The notes: a model not told the origin generated them from the letters alone. DNA of 64,000 nt from Scylla paramamosain (GCF_035594125.1 NC_087166.1:22007266-22071265), one strand, 5' to 3'. Positions 34,390 to 46,690 are shown, counted from the stretch's first letter. A program made the numbers and translations.

Positions 34390-35760
34390 TAGACGGACAG
34401 CCGCGTTAGTCAGGATACGAGAGCAAGAGATGTGTGGAGGAGAGAGAAGCAAGAAATATTGAAGATACGAGACCAAAGGATGTGGTGAAGAGAGAAAAAA
34501 CGAAAACAAAGAAACTTATAGGAAATTTATGGATAAGAGCTCAAGACGGAGAACGAGAAAAGTGAAGAGCATAGGATACATTGTTCACGACACAAGGTGA
34601 AGAATAAAAAAGAGAAGAAAGAAGACAGAGAAACTGCTTGGAAGCTTAAAAAAGAGCTTAAGGCGAAGAACAAGATGAGCGAATAGCGTGAAATATACAG
34701 TTCAGGTTACGAGGTAAAGAACGTGAAGAAGAAAAGACAAGAAGACAAAGAAACTCCTTGGAATTTATTGAAAGAGAGTCCAAGGCAGAGAATCGGAATA
34801 GTGAAGAGCATGAAATGTACTGTTTAGGTCACGAGAGAGAGAGAAAGTCCAAGAGAAATAACAAGAATAAATTGCTAGTGGGGTTATTTAAAAAAAAAAA
34901 AAAAAACTCCAGTTAGAAAACAAAGAGTGAAGAGTAAAAGATTATACTGCTAAAGATATGAATGAAAGGATGTGGAGCAAGAAAGACAAGAAAACAAAGA
35001 ATGAATCACTTGAAATAGCTAACAAAGCCGAGGAAAAAAGAGAGAAAAAAGAAATTGCAAGGAAGTTTATGAAAAAAAAAGCTCATGGCAGTGAACAAGT
35101 TGTGCAAAGAGCGTGACGAGTACTCTTCAAGTTACGAGACTGAGAATGTGGAGGACAAAAGAGAAGAAAACGAAGACTGATGAAACTACTGAAAAACACC
35201 TAACTGGGAAAAACAGGGAGTGAAGAACATGAAAGACTTACCGTTCAGGATACGAGATGCAGAATGTAAATGAGAAACGTGAAGGATACAAAGAAACAGC
35301 AAAGGAGGAGAACAGGATAAGTGAAGACCATAAAACGTTGTGCTCATCTTAAGAAGTAAAGGACGTGGAGAATAAAATACAAGAAAACAGATATGAAGTT
35401 TATAAAAGAGAGTTCAAGACGGGGAACAAAGAGTGAAAAGTATGAGATGTAGTGGTCAGGGTAAAGAACACTAAGGAGAAAGAGGATAAAACATAGAAAC
35501 TGTTAGGGAATCAATGAGAAAAAAAAAAAAACTCAAGGCAAAGAAGAAGAGTGAAGATGTACTGGTAAAAATACGATTTAAACAAAGTCGAGGAAAGACG
35601 GCAAGAAAGCAAAGAAACTGCTTGAAAATTATTGAAAAAGAGATCAAGGCGAAGTATAAGAAAAGTGAAGAGCGTGAAATGTACTGCTCAACTTGTGACA
35701 TAAAGAATGTGGAGGGAGAAAGACAAGGAAACAAAGAAGCTGATGAAGAATGAATAAAAA
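34390..35760 (+). repeat. Degenerate ~119 bp tandem array, about eleven units
   Basis: The recurring order is ACGAGxxxxAGAATGTGGAG, GAAGACAAAGAAACTxCTTGGAA, TTxATGAAAxAGAGxTCAAG, GCGxAGAACAAG and GTGAAGAGCATGAAAT. AAAGAAACT-type anchors step by about 119 bp where clearest (near 34508, 34627, 34746). The whole region is purine-rich, and the 79-codon frame inside it (35514-35753) is repeat-derived. Confidence 0.85.
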
Positions 35761-35889
35761 AAATAAAAAAACTCGACAGAGGAAGCAACGAAAAAGAAGT
35801 CGAAAGTGTTATTACAAAAAAATAAAAAATAAAATAATAATAGTAATAATAATAACAAATGAACATAAAAGGAGCTATACTTTCCGATC

Positions 35890-36170
35890 TAGAACTTGAA
35901 TGAACGGAACAGGACGGGACGGGACGGAACTTGACGAAATGACACGGAGCTCGACAGAACGGAACACAATAGAACGTCACTAAAATCAACGGAATAGAAC
36001 AGAACTTGACTGAATGAAACAAAATGCAACAAAACAGAACTCAACGAAATTTAAATGAACAAAACGAAACTTAACTCCGCGAAACGAAACATTACTAAAG
36101 GGAACGAAAGTTGACGGAATGGGACTGAACGAAACTCAGCAACACAGAACATAACAAAATAAAACAAGGG
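35890..36170 (+). repeat. Degenerate (GGAAC)n-like pentamer tract
   Basis: GGAAC, GGGAC, GAAAC and TGACG words recur with a loose 5 bp or 10 bp step. 36171-36574 is unassigned. Confidence 0.7.
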
Positions 36171-36574
36171 GGCAACAACCTCTTGGCATGGAGAACACGT
36201 TCGTCACAATTTTATAACACCACTTGCATCATGAAAAAAAAAAAAAAACACCGTGCAACCCCAGATTCTTATCACATTCCGGCCTCGTTTTCCTTCTATG
36301 ACCAAGATTTCTTCACTATTAAGATGTTATCAAGACTTCCCAACATTCCTGCCCTCCTGTGGCTTAAGAACGCGGTACGTGTGTTACTCATTATTGTGCT
36401 TCTGTTTGGGTTAAGGCGAAGTAATTCAGAAATGAGCAGAAGAGTTAGACGAAAAGGAAGGAAAGAGGATGGGACTTTACTGTTTCCACGTTTTTTTTTT
36501 CTTTTTTTTCCCTCTTTAATGGATCTCCTTCAGGATATAAAATAAGAATACAAAAAAAAAAAAATGTCGTCACG

Positions 36575-37110
36575 TTTCCATTAACCTCAAAAGCCACAAA
36601 AATGACTAATTAGGTTCTCATGGGTGTTTTTGTCTCATGAAGGAAGGCAGTAATTGCTAGACCATCACTGGACACAACCTGCGTGGCCTCTCAACCATCT
36701 TGGTGGCAACGACAGCGCGACATTTATCACTTCATCTGAGTAACTGGGCGATTTTACCCCGAAAAGTAAATAGGAAATAGGATGTCTCTGTTGAACTTTT
36801 TGTGAGTGATAAGTGTTTTGTTTATTTATTTATTTATTTATTTTAGGGGCCGGGAAAGGTCTTCTGTAGGCATAAAAAAAAAAAAAAGTCAACAACCTCC
36901 AAGACCACAGATGTGATTAGTTAGGTTTTCGTGTTTTTTTTTTTTTTTTTTTTTTTCTTTTTGCATAAATGAAAAAAAAAACAACTTAACCTGTCAAGCT
37001 GCCTTGCCTCTTAACATTCTCGGAGGTAATGACACTATGACATTTATCACTTCGCCTGAGTAACTGTGCTGCTTTACTCCGAAAAAGTAAGATTACAGGC
37101 TTAAGTAAAA
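36575..37110 (+). repeat. Diverged tandem duplication, about 300 bp
   Basis: Both copies contain CCACA(A/G)A(A/T)(A/G)TGA(C/T)TA(A/G)TTAGGTT, a GCCT(C)TCAAC/GCCTCTTAAC block, GACATTTATCACTTC and CTGAGTAACTG, and a CCCGAAAAGTAA/TCCGAAAAAGTAA end. They are separated by (TTTA)n and A- or T-runs near 36820-36950. Confidence 0.75.
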
Positions 37111-37700
37111 GTGTTGGACTACTGAAACGCACTCTTTGCTGCGCGCGGTTTGGGGGCGAGGAGTCCTCAGGGGAACGAGTCCAAGGTTAGGAAGGGCATC
37201 CATTCGAGTAACGGTTCCCAAACGCCGCAAGCAAAGTCATTCGTTAGGAGCCACCGTCCGAGCCCTCGTAGACTAAAGAAAACGGACGCAAAGGCGAAGT
37301 GTCTTCCAATACTGTCCACTCAGCACCAGACCGTTGTGTTAAGCTTGGCAGAGTGTGGCAGTCACAGCGTTTCCTCCCCACATGTTCACGCGCGGAATTC
37401 TTTTTTTCCTCTCTCTCTCCGCCAGACACATTTCCTTGGAAAGCAGGAATAACAACTTTTCTGGCTTAACAAAGATACACGTGGATACTTTACCTCGCTT
37501 CTTTTGACCTCTTGGTATTATTCCGACGTTCTTCCTTAATCACTTCCCTTTGCCGAGTGTTTTTGTGCGCCAAAGTTACGCTGAACTGCATCTGCCTGAC
37601 TGCGCTAATCAAAGACCGCCTTAATTCCCTTCCTTCCTCCCCGCTGTAATCCCGCATTCCTATAAATCTTGCTAATCTTTATTCGAACTTAATCTCCTGG
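37111..37700. other. Unassigned, moderately GC-rich sequence
   Basis: A 100-codon frame (37150-37452, plus) has no recognised domain. No other gene signal was seen. Confidence 0.5.
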
Positions 37701-37704
37701 GTCA

Positions 37705-38391
37705 CGGCGACGCCCTTGCACCTTCTTCCCCCTCCTTCCTCTCCCTCCAGGCTCCCCCATCACGGCGGTACATCAGGAGAGGGTGGCCTTCCCTACCTCC
37801 TCCTCCTCTCCCTCTCCGAGCACTGCAACTCCCTCTTCCCTTCTTTTGGTATAGTTATCTTTGTGTCTGTGTTTCTGTCACTCTGTCTGTTTGTGTCTCT
37901 CTATCGCTGTCACTATTAGTTTTCTTCTCCCTCTTCATCTTGCTCCTCCTCTCTCTTTCCTCCTCTCCTTTCCTGACCCTCCTCCTCCTCGTTCTCCTAC
38001 TTCTTCTTTCATCAGTTTTTCTTTTTCTCCCTCTTTCTATCTCTTCCTCATGCTCAGTCCATTCCCTTCCTCTCCTCCTCCTCCTCTCTTTTTTTTCTTT
38101 CCCATCTTCTCCCTTTCAATTCTTGTCTGTCTGTCCGCCTGTCTGTCTGTCTCTTTCAATTTCTGACTTCTAATTTCTGTCTCTCTGTATTTTCTATCTT
38201 TTAACTTCTAATTCTTGTCTCTTTGTCTGTCTGTATGCCTGTCTGCCTATCTATCTGTCTTTTCCTTTTTTTAATTCCTGTCTGTCTGTCTGTCTGTCTA
38301 TATGTGTCTATCTGTCTGTTGTCTATCCATTCCATTTTCCTCCTTCCAATTAAAGTCTTTTCTTTAATTTTTAATTCTTGTCTATGTCTTA

Positions 38392-38458
<67 letters not shown>
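37705..38458. repeat. Pyrimidine tract with (TCTG)n and a terminal (CT)n
   Basis: C/T-rich, with (TCTG)n/(GTCT)n patches near 38126-38150, 38223-38250 and 38278-38300, ending in pure (CT)n at about 38396-38458. Confidence 0.9.
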
Positions 38459-38460
<2 letters not shown>

Positions 38461-38573
38461 GTAATCACGCGTAGCCTTCAGAATGAAACACGAGGAGCCA
38501 CTACTGGGAATCTGGCGACACAACACCCGCCCCGCTCTGTTCCTCGTCGGGGAGTCAATACGGTCACAGCGAG

Positions 38574-38757
38574 GTAGTGGTAGTGGTAGTGTTGGTGGTG
38601 GTGGTGGTGGTGGTAGCAGTGGTGGTGAGCGTGGTAGTGGATGTATTGATGGTGGGAGTTGTGGTGGTGGCAGTGGGCTTGTAATGGTGGTGGTGGTGGT
38701 GGTGGTGGTGGTGGTGGTGGTGGTGGTGCTTGGTGGTGGTGGTGGTGGTGGTGCTTG
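38574..38757. repeat. (GGT)n-rich region
   Basis: GGT/AGT triplets from 38574, near-pure (GGT)n at about 38686-38727, and a twice-repeated GCTTGGTGGTGG-type end. 38758-38995 includes a further short (GGT)n near 38917-38937. Confidence 0.93.
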
Positions 38758-38999
38758 GTGATGTTAAATGTGGTTTTCCTTAACATGGCTTTCAGACACA
38801 AGCAGATCTTCAGGTTTACGTTAGCCTGATTTCATTGAACTATACTAACTACACTTACTGAATTAAAGAAAAAAAATAAACTATGCAAAAGAAGATCAAG
38901 AAGATGGTGACGGTGATGGTGGTGGTGGTGGTGGCGGCGAGGGAGTGGCATAACAGTAATAACAAACAGCTAAATAATTAGGACTTAGTAAAAATAACA

Positions 39000-39235
39000 A
39001 CGGAACAAAGCTAATACATTTCCAGGCCTATAAGAAAACATATGGTCAGAATTAGGCCTACGGAGTTGTGACAAATCGAATATACTTCCTTGCCTTGCCC
39101 TCATAATAACAATAATCAACCCTATAACCGTCACGCTCAGGAAATAACAGCGTAATAGAAAGACAAGATTTCTAAGCCTACGAGAAAACATATGGGCAGC
39201 AATAGGCTTAGTTATGACAGAAGCTAAACTCTTCC
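39000..39235 (+). repeat. Tandem duplication, about 160 bp step
   Basis: CCTAxxAGAAAACATATGG(T/G)CAG occurs at about 39028 and 39178, each followed by an ATAGGC/TTAGGC block and CTTCCTTGCCT. The copies are diverged. Confidence 0.75.
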
Positions 39236-39393
39236 TTGCCTCCCTCAGTTATCATTACCAACACACTTATCACCATTGTTGTAATATCACTTCTCCCTGA
39301 CTTCCTTTCGTCGCCATCATCATCGCCATCATCAGGTTCTATGATCCCACGGCACGACAATGACAGTCCTGTGATTTCTGCAAGGCATTTCCT

Positions 39394-39617
39394 GGGCTAT
39401 ATTCTGGAACACTTCTGTCAGCACCTCGACCAATGTACTGATGGTGGTCCTTGTCGAAGTGACACGAGTTTTTTTTTTTTTTTTTCGGTTTTAGTGACAA
39501 ATTAACAAGATTCCTACATTATTAACAGAGGAAATACTCTTGGCATCCTGGCTAATCATCTCTGTGGCCTTTAGAAATAGTCTTAATGAGAGAGCAAAGG
39601 GTTTATGAACACGGGTC
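39394..39617 (-). mobile_element. MITE-like element, family A, reverse orientation
   Basis: The left boundary GGCTATATTCTGGAACACTT matches the consensus terminal repeat GGACCGTATTCTGAAACACT. The right boundary, TTTATGAACACGGGTCT, matches its worn reverse complement. The interior shares the TAGTGACAxATTAA and ATCTCTGTGGCCTTxxAAATAG blocks with 49012-49228. A T-run sits near 39470-39486. Confidence 0.65.
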
Positions 39618-40384
39618 TCTGACTGCAGCCCACTCCTGTGAGACTTTCAATCTCTCCACAGCAAGTGTTCGTAATAGCAAAACGTAATTCTGAAAGACGA
39701 ACAGCCGACTTGAAAACTGTACGGCTGATGACGCAAGGATGACCGTGTGACCTCTGCAACCATAAAAAAAAAAAAAACTCCCTCCCTCCCAAAAAAAAAA
39801 AAAAAAAACAGCGGAGAAGACAAAGAAAAAGCAAAAAGATTACCAAAAGTTTATACTCACCTCTTCCTCCCAACACACCGAAGAAAAAAAAGAAAAAATA
39901 GAGGAATAAGATAAAGACAAGAATGATTGCCAAATACACACACACACACACACACACCTACCTTTCCTCTCCTCCCGCCCCCCCCCAAAAAAATAGTACT
40001 TTTTCTCTGCCAGTATATCAGAAAAATGGGCATTACGAGGAGGTACTTCACTTTATACACTGCAGTTACAAATAAAAGGCAAAAAAAAAAAAAAACAGAA
40101 CAACACAAGTCATTACTATTCATAACTGAAATATTTAGCTGTTTTAGTTTCTCTTTTTTTTTTTTTTTTTTTTATTTATTTTTTTTTTTCGCCCACTTGA
40201 CTCAATTAATATTCCGGGCCAAGGGAGAGAGCGTTTGTCCTCGAGTGGTTGGTTGCTTACGGCCGAGCGACCACTAATGAACGGAATGATAAAAAAAAAA
40301 AAATAGGAAGAGAAAAAAGGGAAAAGAAAATTGTGTAGCTTAAAAGGAACGTTAAATTCAGCCCAGCCACTTCATTGATTCTAG

Positions 40385-40387
<3 letters not shown>
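39618..40387. other. Unassigned sequence with A- and T-runs
   Basis: A-runs at 39764-39809 and 40081-40095, T-runs near 40150-40190, and a short (CA)n at about 39937-39957. No gene was found. Confidence 0.55.
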
Positions 40388-40472
<85 letters not shown>

Positions 40473-40487
40473 GTCTGTCTGTCTGTC

Positions 40488-40528
<41 letters not shown>
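40388..40528. repeat. Compound (CT)n(TGTC)n(GT)n microsatellite
   Basis: (CT)n to about 40468, six TGTC units, then (GT)n to about 40528. It abuts the left arm of the palindrome. Confidence 0.97.
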
Positions 40529-40531
<3 letters not shown>

Positions 40532-40535
40532 CGAG

Positions 40536-40804
40536 GATGTGTATATGTTACAGTCAATACCTGAATCCAGACAATTTGTAAAGTGACTTATTTTTTCAGG
40601 CAATTTGTGAACTGCCTAGTTAGGTTAGGTTAGGTTAGGTTAGGTTAGGTTAGGTTAGGTTAGGTTATAACCTAACCTAACCTAACCTAACCTAACCTAA
40701 CCTAACCTAACCTAACCTAACCAGGCAGTTCACAAATTGCCTGAAAAAATAAGTCACTTTACAAATTGTCTGGATTCAGGTATTGACTGTAACATATATA
40801 CATC
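40536..40804. repeat. 269 bp near-perfect palindrome with a (TTAGG)n/(CCTAA)n core
   Basis: The arms, 40536-40619 and 40721-40804, are inverted copies about 84 bp long with two mismatches that I can see (40541 and near 40618). Inside them about nine TTAGG units (40620-40664) meet about ten CCTAA units (40671-40722) through the self-complementary centre GGTTATAACC (40663-40672). TTAGG is the canonical arthropod telomeric repeat. TTAGG on the left and CCTAA on the right is the orientation of two telomere ends joined head to head. The inverted unique arms are equally consistent with a foldback transposable element that captured telomeric repeat. Confidence 0.95.
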
Positions 40805-40838
40805 TGTCCGTTTGGTTGGTTGGCTAGCGCTCCCTCCC

Positions 40839-40841
<3 letters not shown>

Positions 40842-40903
<62 letters not shown>
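40842..40903. repeat. (CT)n microsatellite
   Basis: About 31 CT units beginning some 40 bp right of the palindrome. Confidence 0.97.
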
Positions 40904-40906
<3 letters not shown>

Positions 40907-41219
40907 TCCCCTTCAACCTCCCCCAATCCCTCCTCTCCCTCTCTCCCTCCTCTCCACCACACCCACACACACAAACATCACTCCTTTTTTCCTGCATCTC
41001 CACCCCAACCCTTCCTCCCTCCGCCCTTCACAGCCACGATAAGGACATGAACCTCCTTCCCGGCCCTTTACCCCCAGAGTTAGCGAGGCCGCAGCGTAAG
41101 CCCAGATTAATGAGAAGCTCTACCGCGGATTGATAAACTTGACCATCTCCACCGCGGGACGAAAACTGGCCGGGACGTGTAGAGGGATCATCTCAGACTT
41201 GGGACGGCTGTGAGCTGAG

Positions 41220-41654
41220 ATGAGGGGAGAGAGATAAGGGGCAGGGGATAGAAGGAAGAAGGGGATAGGATACGGAGGGGATAGGAAGGGGCAAGGAATA
41301 AGAGGGATAAGGGATAGGAGAGAGGAAGAAGCAGGAGATAGGTGGGATAAAGAAAGCAGGGGATAGAATAGGGATAGAAAGGGAATATGAAAGTCAGGGG
41401 TTAGAGAGGGTAGGGAAGAAAGAATGCAAGTAATAGGAAGGGTAGGGGATAGACAGGCGAAGAGACAGAAGAAGAGGCAGGGAATAGGAGCGGGAGGGTG
41501 TAAGAAGGGCAGGAGTAAGGGAGGGAATAGGAAGGTAAAGGATAGGATAGGGGAGGAAAAGGAGGGGGTTAGAAATGTGGTATAGGGAATAGATGTGAGG
41601 GGAAGAATGGAAAGGAGACTGGGAAAAGGAGGAGGGATAGGATGGGAAGATGAA

Positions 41655-41720
<66 letters not shown>
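41220..41720. repeat. Purine-rich GGGATAG/GGAAG tract with terminal (GA)n
   Basis: GGGATAGG, GGGGATAGAA and GAATAGG variants recur in 41220-41655, then pure (GA)n at about 41659-41720. The 162-codon minus-strand frame reads this repeat. Confidence 0.85.
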
Positions 41721-41721
<1 letters not shown>

Positions 41722-41943
41722 CCCAGACATGATCTTTTTTGTTCTATCTCATTCACTTTCCCCCCAATGACGAGTTTTGACCACCACACCACCGAAGCAT
41801 CACGCCGCCCTGCAGGGAAGCACGCCAGGTGATACCCAGACAACTTCAGCGAGGAATCTAAATAGTCACGACTAAACGACATGAGAACAATAATGAATCA
41901 TTTCGTAATATACCGCTATACGTATTTTTCAAAAGGACATTAG

Positions 41944-41978
<35 letters not shown>
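41944..41978. repeat. (CA)n microsatellite
   Basis: About 17 CA units, 28 bp before the tRNA gene. Confidence 0.95.
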
Positions 41979-42006
41979 TCACACACTTTCCTATTTACGT
42001 GTATCA

Positions 42007-42079
42007 GCCTCGATGGCGCAGTAGGCAGCGCGTGAGTCTCATAATCTCAAGGTCGTGAGTTCGATCCTCACTCGGGGCA
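42007..42079 (+). tRNA. tRNA-Met (CAT), elongator
   Basis: A 73-nt cloverleaf that decodes internal AUG codons. The acceptor stem is GCCTCGA with TCGGGGC (seven pairs, one G-U) plus discriminator A at 42079. The D arm is GCGC/GCGC around AGTAGGCA. The anticodon arm is TGAGT-CTCATAA-TCTCA with CAT at 42040-42042 and the end-of-stem T-T mismatch typical of eukaryotic elongator tRNA-Met. The variable loop is AGGTC. The T arm is GTGAG-TTCGATC-CTCAC, five perfect pairs. Internal promoters are the A box TGGCGCAGTAGG (from 42014) and the B box GTTCGATCC (42059-42067). There is no intron and no encoded CCA, as expected for a nuclear gene. A T5 run follows seven bases later. It could be the head of a SINE, but the intact stems and the terminator favour a real gene. 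Confidence 0.92.
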
Positions 42080-42085
42080 AGAACA

Positions 42086-42090
42086 TTTTT
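42086..42090 (+). terminator. RNA polymerase III terminator (T5)
   Basis: A run of five T bases beginning seven bases after the tRNA-Met discriminator base, the expected position for Pol III termination. Confidence 0.75.
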
Positions 42091-42330
42091 AAACACCGAG
42101 CAGCGCACTGGCCGGCACACTCTGCTCACACCCAAGAATGCAGGTTCGAATCCCGGATGCGGCGAGGCAGCAGGGCAAGTCTTTAAATGTGCAGCCCCTA
42201 ATCAGGAGCAGCAGGCAAGCACGGTGCGTGGGCCCAGGGTTGTGGCCTCGCTGCCCCGGCGTGTGGCGTGTCTAGCTTGCATATATAGACCGAATAGCTT
42301 CATCTCTCTAATAAATGAACGAGATTTCCT
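42091..42330 (+). other. tRNA-like or SINE-like sequence directly after tRNA-Met
   Basis: A perfect B-box match, GGTTCGAATCC, begins at about 42143. A loose A-box-like GCGCACTGGCCGGCAC lies about 40 bp upstream, and TGCGGCGAGGCA follows. The T stem pairs poorly, so it is not called a tRNA gene. It may be a SINE or tRNA relic; the AATAAATGAACGAG stretch near 42311 could be its end. Confidence 0.4.
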
Positions 42331-42562
42331 TTTTTTTTTTTAAGGATGATGCTTACTAGTGCAATTGAAAGACAGTAGTCAAAAGTTATGGAAAAAAAGA
42401 CAACGGGCAATTTTCTTTAATTTATCGCGATTTTTTTCTTACATAAAACCATCAAGGAGCATCAGACAAACACTATATTAAGATTAAGGTTCATAATTTT
42501 TTTTGTGGCATGGATAACTCTTTCTTAATAGAAACAATAATAAATAAATTAAGAAATATATA

Positions 42563-43566
<1,004 letters not shown>

Positions 43567-43599
43567 GACAGATTTTTCAATAAATCACCTTCGCATTTT

Positions 43600-44290
43600 C
43601 ACGTCAAAGTATCAACACAAAATCAAAATAGATGCAGAGAATCACTTAAAAAGAAGGATTAAAATTTACGCAAGTGTAAATAGAGCACGCTTGCGTAAAC
43701 TCGCACTAATATCACATGAAAAATACGAGATTTCCCTTCGCACATTTACGTGTTTCAGTAATATTTCTACAACACACTATCATGGCAACGACCCCACGGC
43801 GCACACACACTGGAGCATCAAGTTACTGAGGTCAAGGTATAAAGTGTGCCTCTGTAAAGTCTCATTAACATCACCTAAAAGATAGAAAAACAAAAATCCT
43901 TCTACATATCACTACGTCTTTCAGCAATACTTCCACAACATCATCATGACAACGACCTCAAACCAAACTCACACATTAAAGGATAAGGTTACGAAAGTTT
44001 GGGGTAAATGTGCTTTCGTAGACTCCTATTATTTTTGCAACATTCCCACAACACAATATCATGAGAGCTTCACCAGACACTAAAATATAATGATAAAGTT
44101 ACGAAGGTTTGGGTATAGAGAATGCTTGTGTAAACCTCCACCATAAAAGATTCCCATTTAGTTTACCATCATTTCCGCAACTCCACCATAACAACGACCC
44201 TAACACAAACTCAGACTAAACGATAAAGTTACGAAAGGTTGAGGTATAAAGTGCGCCTGTGCAGTATAAACCCTCCAGGATACCCACACT
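43600..44290 (+). repeat. Diverged tandem array, about 113-164 bp units
   Basis: Anchors: GCACGCTTGCGTAAACTCG (near 43685), GTGTGCCTCTGTAAAGTCTC (near 43844), ATGTGCTTTCGTAGACTCC (near 44009), AATGCTTGTGTAAACCTCC (near 44122) and GTGCGCCTGTGCAG (near 44256). Each is followed by a TTTxAGCAATA/CTTCCACAACA block and AxxATGACAACGACC, and preceded by GATAAAGTTACGAAxGTTxGG. Confidence 0.8.
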
Positions 44291-44740
44291 TAATACTTGA
44301 CGAAGAGCCGCAGCGAAATTCCGAGGAAAGCTGCACCATAACCTGGCATTAGGGCGCCGCGACACCCGCACGACATCCCCGGAGTGACCACGACGCGCAT
44401 AATCACAGTCTAAGTTTAATTACCAACGAGCCGCGCCGGAGGTAGTGAGGGAGTGAGGGAGGAGCCACGGCCGGACCGCTTAAGGGAACATGAACCTCGA
44501 ACACCTCATCCTCCCACTCCTAGTCCTCATCCTCTTCCTCCTCCTCCTCCTCCTCCTCCTCCTCCTACTTCCTTCCTCCTCCCGCATCAAAGGCTTGTAT
44601 CCTTAAACGTTTTCTTTCTCATCAGGATTATTTTTAAATGTTACGGGAATGGTAAGTCAGGTTTTCATTTGTTTTTCTATTGGTGATGCAGAATCCTTGT
44701 CTGAATATCACTAAAACAAAGAAAAAAAAAACTTGAAAAC
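44291..44740. other. Unassigned sequence with a short (CTC)n
   Basis: (CTC)n at about 44536-44567 lies in a GC-richer stretch. The 77-codon plus-strand frame is largely this repeat. Confidence 0.55.
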
Positions 44741-45410
44741 TAGACGAAGAGTTTAGCATTACGATCCCAGTTCTCGTCCAACAATAAACAGGTAAAGCTT
44801 TCAAGCAAAATCCTTGTTAAAATATCACTAGAAGCATAAAAACACCACTAAAACCTCAATAACCTTCACTAGAGCTAGTTAGATACAAGAGACAAGAGGA
44901 AGAAATGTTTGGCAATATCTCTACAAGTTTCGTCGTCCATCGCTAAACAGGTAAAGTTTTCAAGCAAAAACATCACTAGAATACTGAAAACACACTGGAA
45001 TCCCTAATAACCTCTAGAGCCTGTTAAATACAAGAGACAAGACGAAATGTTCAACTTTCGTCCAGCATTAAACAGGTAAAAGATTTCAACCAGTCATAAA
45101 TAAAAAAAAGATAATAATAAATAAATAAAATAAATAAACGAATAAAAAAAGATGAAAACTCCAATAGCCTCACCAAGAACTAGTTAAATCCAAGGGACAA
45201 GACAACGAAATCTTTAACCAATACATTCTTAAGTCTCGCCCAGCACTAAATAGACAAAGCTTTCAAACAAACATCACTAGAACAATTAGTACACCCATAA
45301 AACCCCAACAACTCACACAGAACCGGTTAAATATGAAACAAGACAGCCAAATGTTTACCAATACGACCCCCAAGTCTCTCGCTGCACTAAACAGGTAAAG
45401 CTTTCAAGAT
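44741..45410 (+). repeat. Diverged tandem array, about 120-180 bp units
   Basis: TAAACAGGTAAAG(C/T)TTTCAAG anchors recur near 44786, 44946, 45070, 45248 (diverged) and 45386. Each is followed by ATCACTAGAA, a CCTxxATAACCT block, GTTAAATACAAGAGACAAGA and GAAATGTTxxxCAATA. Confidence 0.82.
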
Positions 45411-45711
45411 AAGTCAAGTGTGGCAGTCTTTGCATGATGTATGAGAGCGGACCCACGACACTCGCCATCTTAGTAAATGCAAAGTCCAGAGTGACAAACA
45501 GGATCTAAATGAAGGCAGCGTGTGGTTTGCTTGTTGTCTGACTGGCTTACTGGCTTACTGGCTTGGCTGGTCCGCTTATCTGTGCCGCACTGCATAGGGA
45601 TTTGGTGCGATGACTTTTTTTTTTTTTCCCCTCCCCGTGAGTCTCTTATGGGTACAACGATTAGTGTTTAGTGGGGTGTTATTGTTGTTGTGGTAGTGTT
45701 GGTGGTGGCGT
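45411..45711. other. Unassigned sequence
   Basis: Includes a small triplicate CTGGCTTA (45541-45563) and a T-run near 45617-45628. No gene was seen. Confidence 0.55.
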
Positions 45712-45712
45712 T

Positions 45713-45714
45713 TA

Positions 45715-45769
<55 letters not shown>

Positions 45770-45771
45770 TC

Positions 45772-45806
<35 letters not shown>
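45713..45806. repeat. (TTA)n and (ACT)n microsatellites
   Basis: (TTA)n at about 45713-45768, then (CTA)n at about 45773-45806. Confidence 0.95.
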
Positions 45807-46690
45807 GCAGGAAGATTGCTCTTATTACAACTAGCATTCTCTACATGGAAACTTTTTTTTAAGCAATAAAGCTTGCAATTTTAGTATTATTGTAATTTTT
45901 ACAGTTAATAGAGTTGACTGCAAATTGTACTTTTTTTGTTTTGTTTTGCTAATGCTGACATAAACTTACAGGGAATGACACAATGAACGTCTGCCATTAT
46001 TTCATACGAGTTTTGACGTTGAGAGGCACTTCTTTGATGGTTCACTGAGTATCTTTTCACAGAATACACTAAGCATTAAACCTTTTGCCACGTGTTTTGC
46101 GAAAATTATAGTAAATAAAGAAAGATGAAAAAAAAAATAAATAAAGAGTGGAAGGAATGTAGGAAGGCATGCAGAGAGAAAGTCAGAAAGACAAACAGAA
46201 ATGAGAAAGAAAAAGATAGAGAAAAACTAGCAAACAAAAGTAGAAAAACAACAAGAAAAAAGGGGACAAAGAAAGCACTGCAATTCCTCCCCCTTTCTTC
46301 ATGCAAGCCACCAAGCTCTGCAACACAACCACAACCACCACCAGCACCCAAACAAGCACAAAGCACACACCACAGCAAACACAACAAACCCACAAACACA
46401 CACACACACACACACACAAACACACCACATCGAACACTCAGACACAGCCTTTGTTTGCCGTCCCAGTTTTCAGTCCCTAGTCCCCGTGGCAGCTGCGGGT
46501 CGTGATGGCGGTGGCTGTGTGCGGGGCGCGAGTCACGACCTCCCTGGGCCACTCCGGCTGTTACTTGCATGTTGCGTGCATAACTCAGGGTGCGCGCTCG
46601 TAGCCATCGAATCCACGTTTCTTACTCAACAAAAACAAATAGATGGCAGGCGAGGCGGGCGGGGAGACATAACGAGATGGCCGCGAGGCA
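45807..46690. other. Unassigned sequence
   Basis: AT-rich to 46110, then A/G-rich 46110-46275, CA-rich 46330-46425 with a short (CA)n, then GC-rich 46440-46690. The 154- and 126-codon opposing frames overlap each other and look like composition effects. Confidence 0.5.

Noticed and set aside
42142..42153. A second tRNA gene after tRNA-Met
   Set aside because: The B box is perfect but the T stem and acceptor stem do not pair, so it is listed only as SINE-like sequence.
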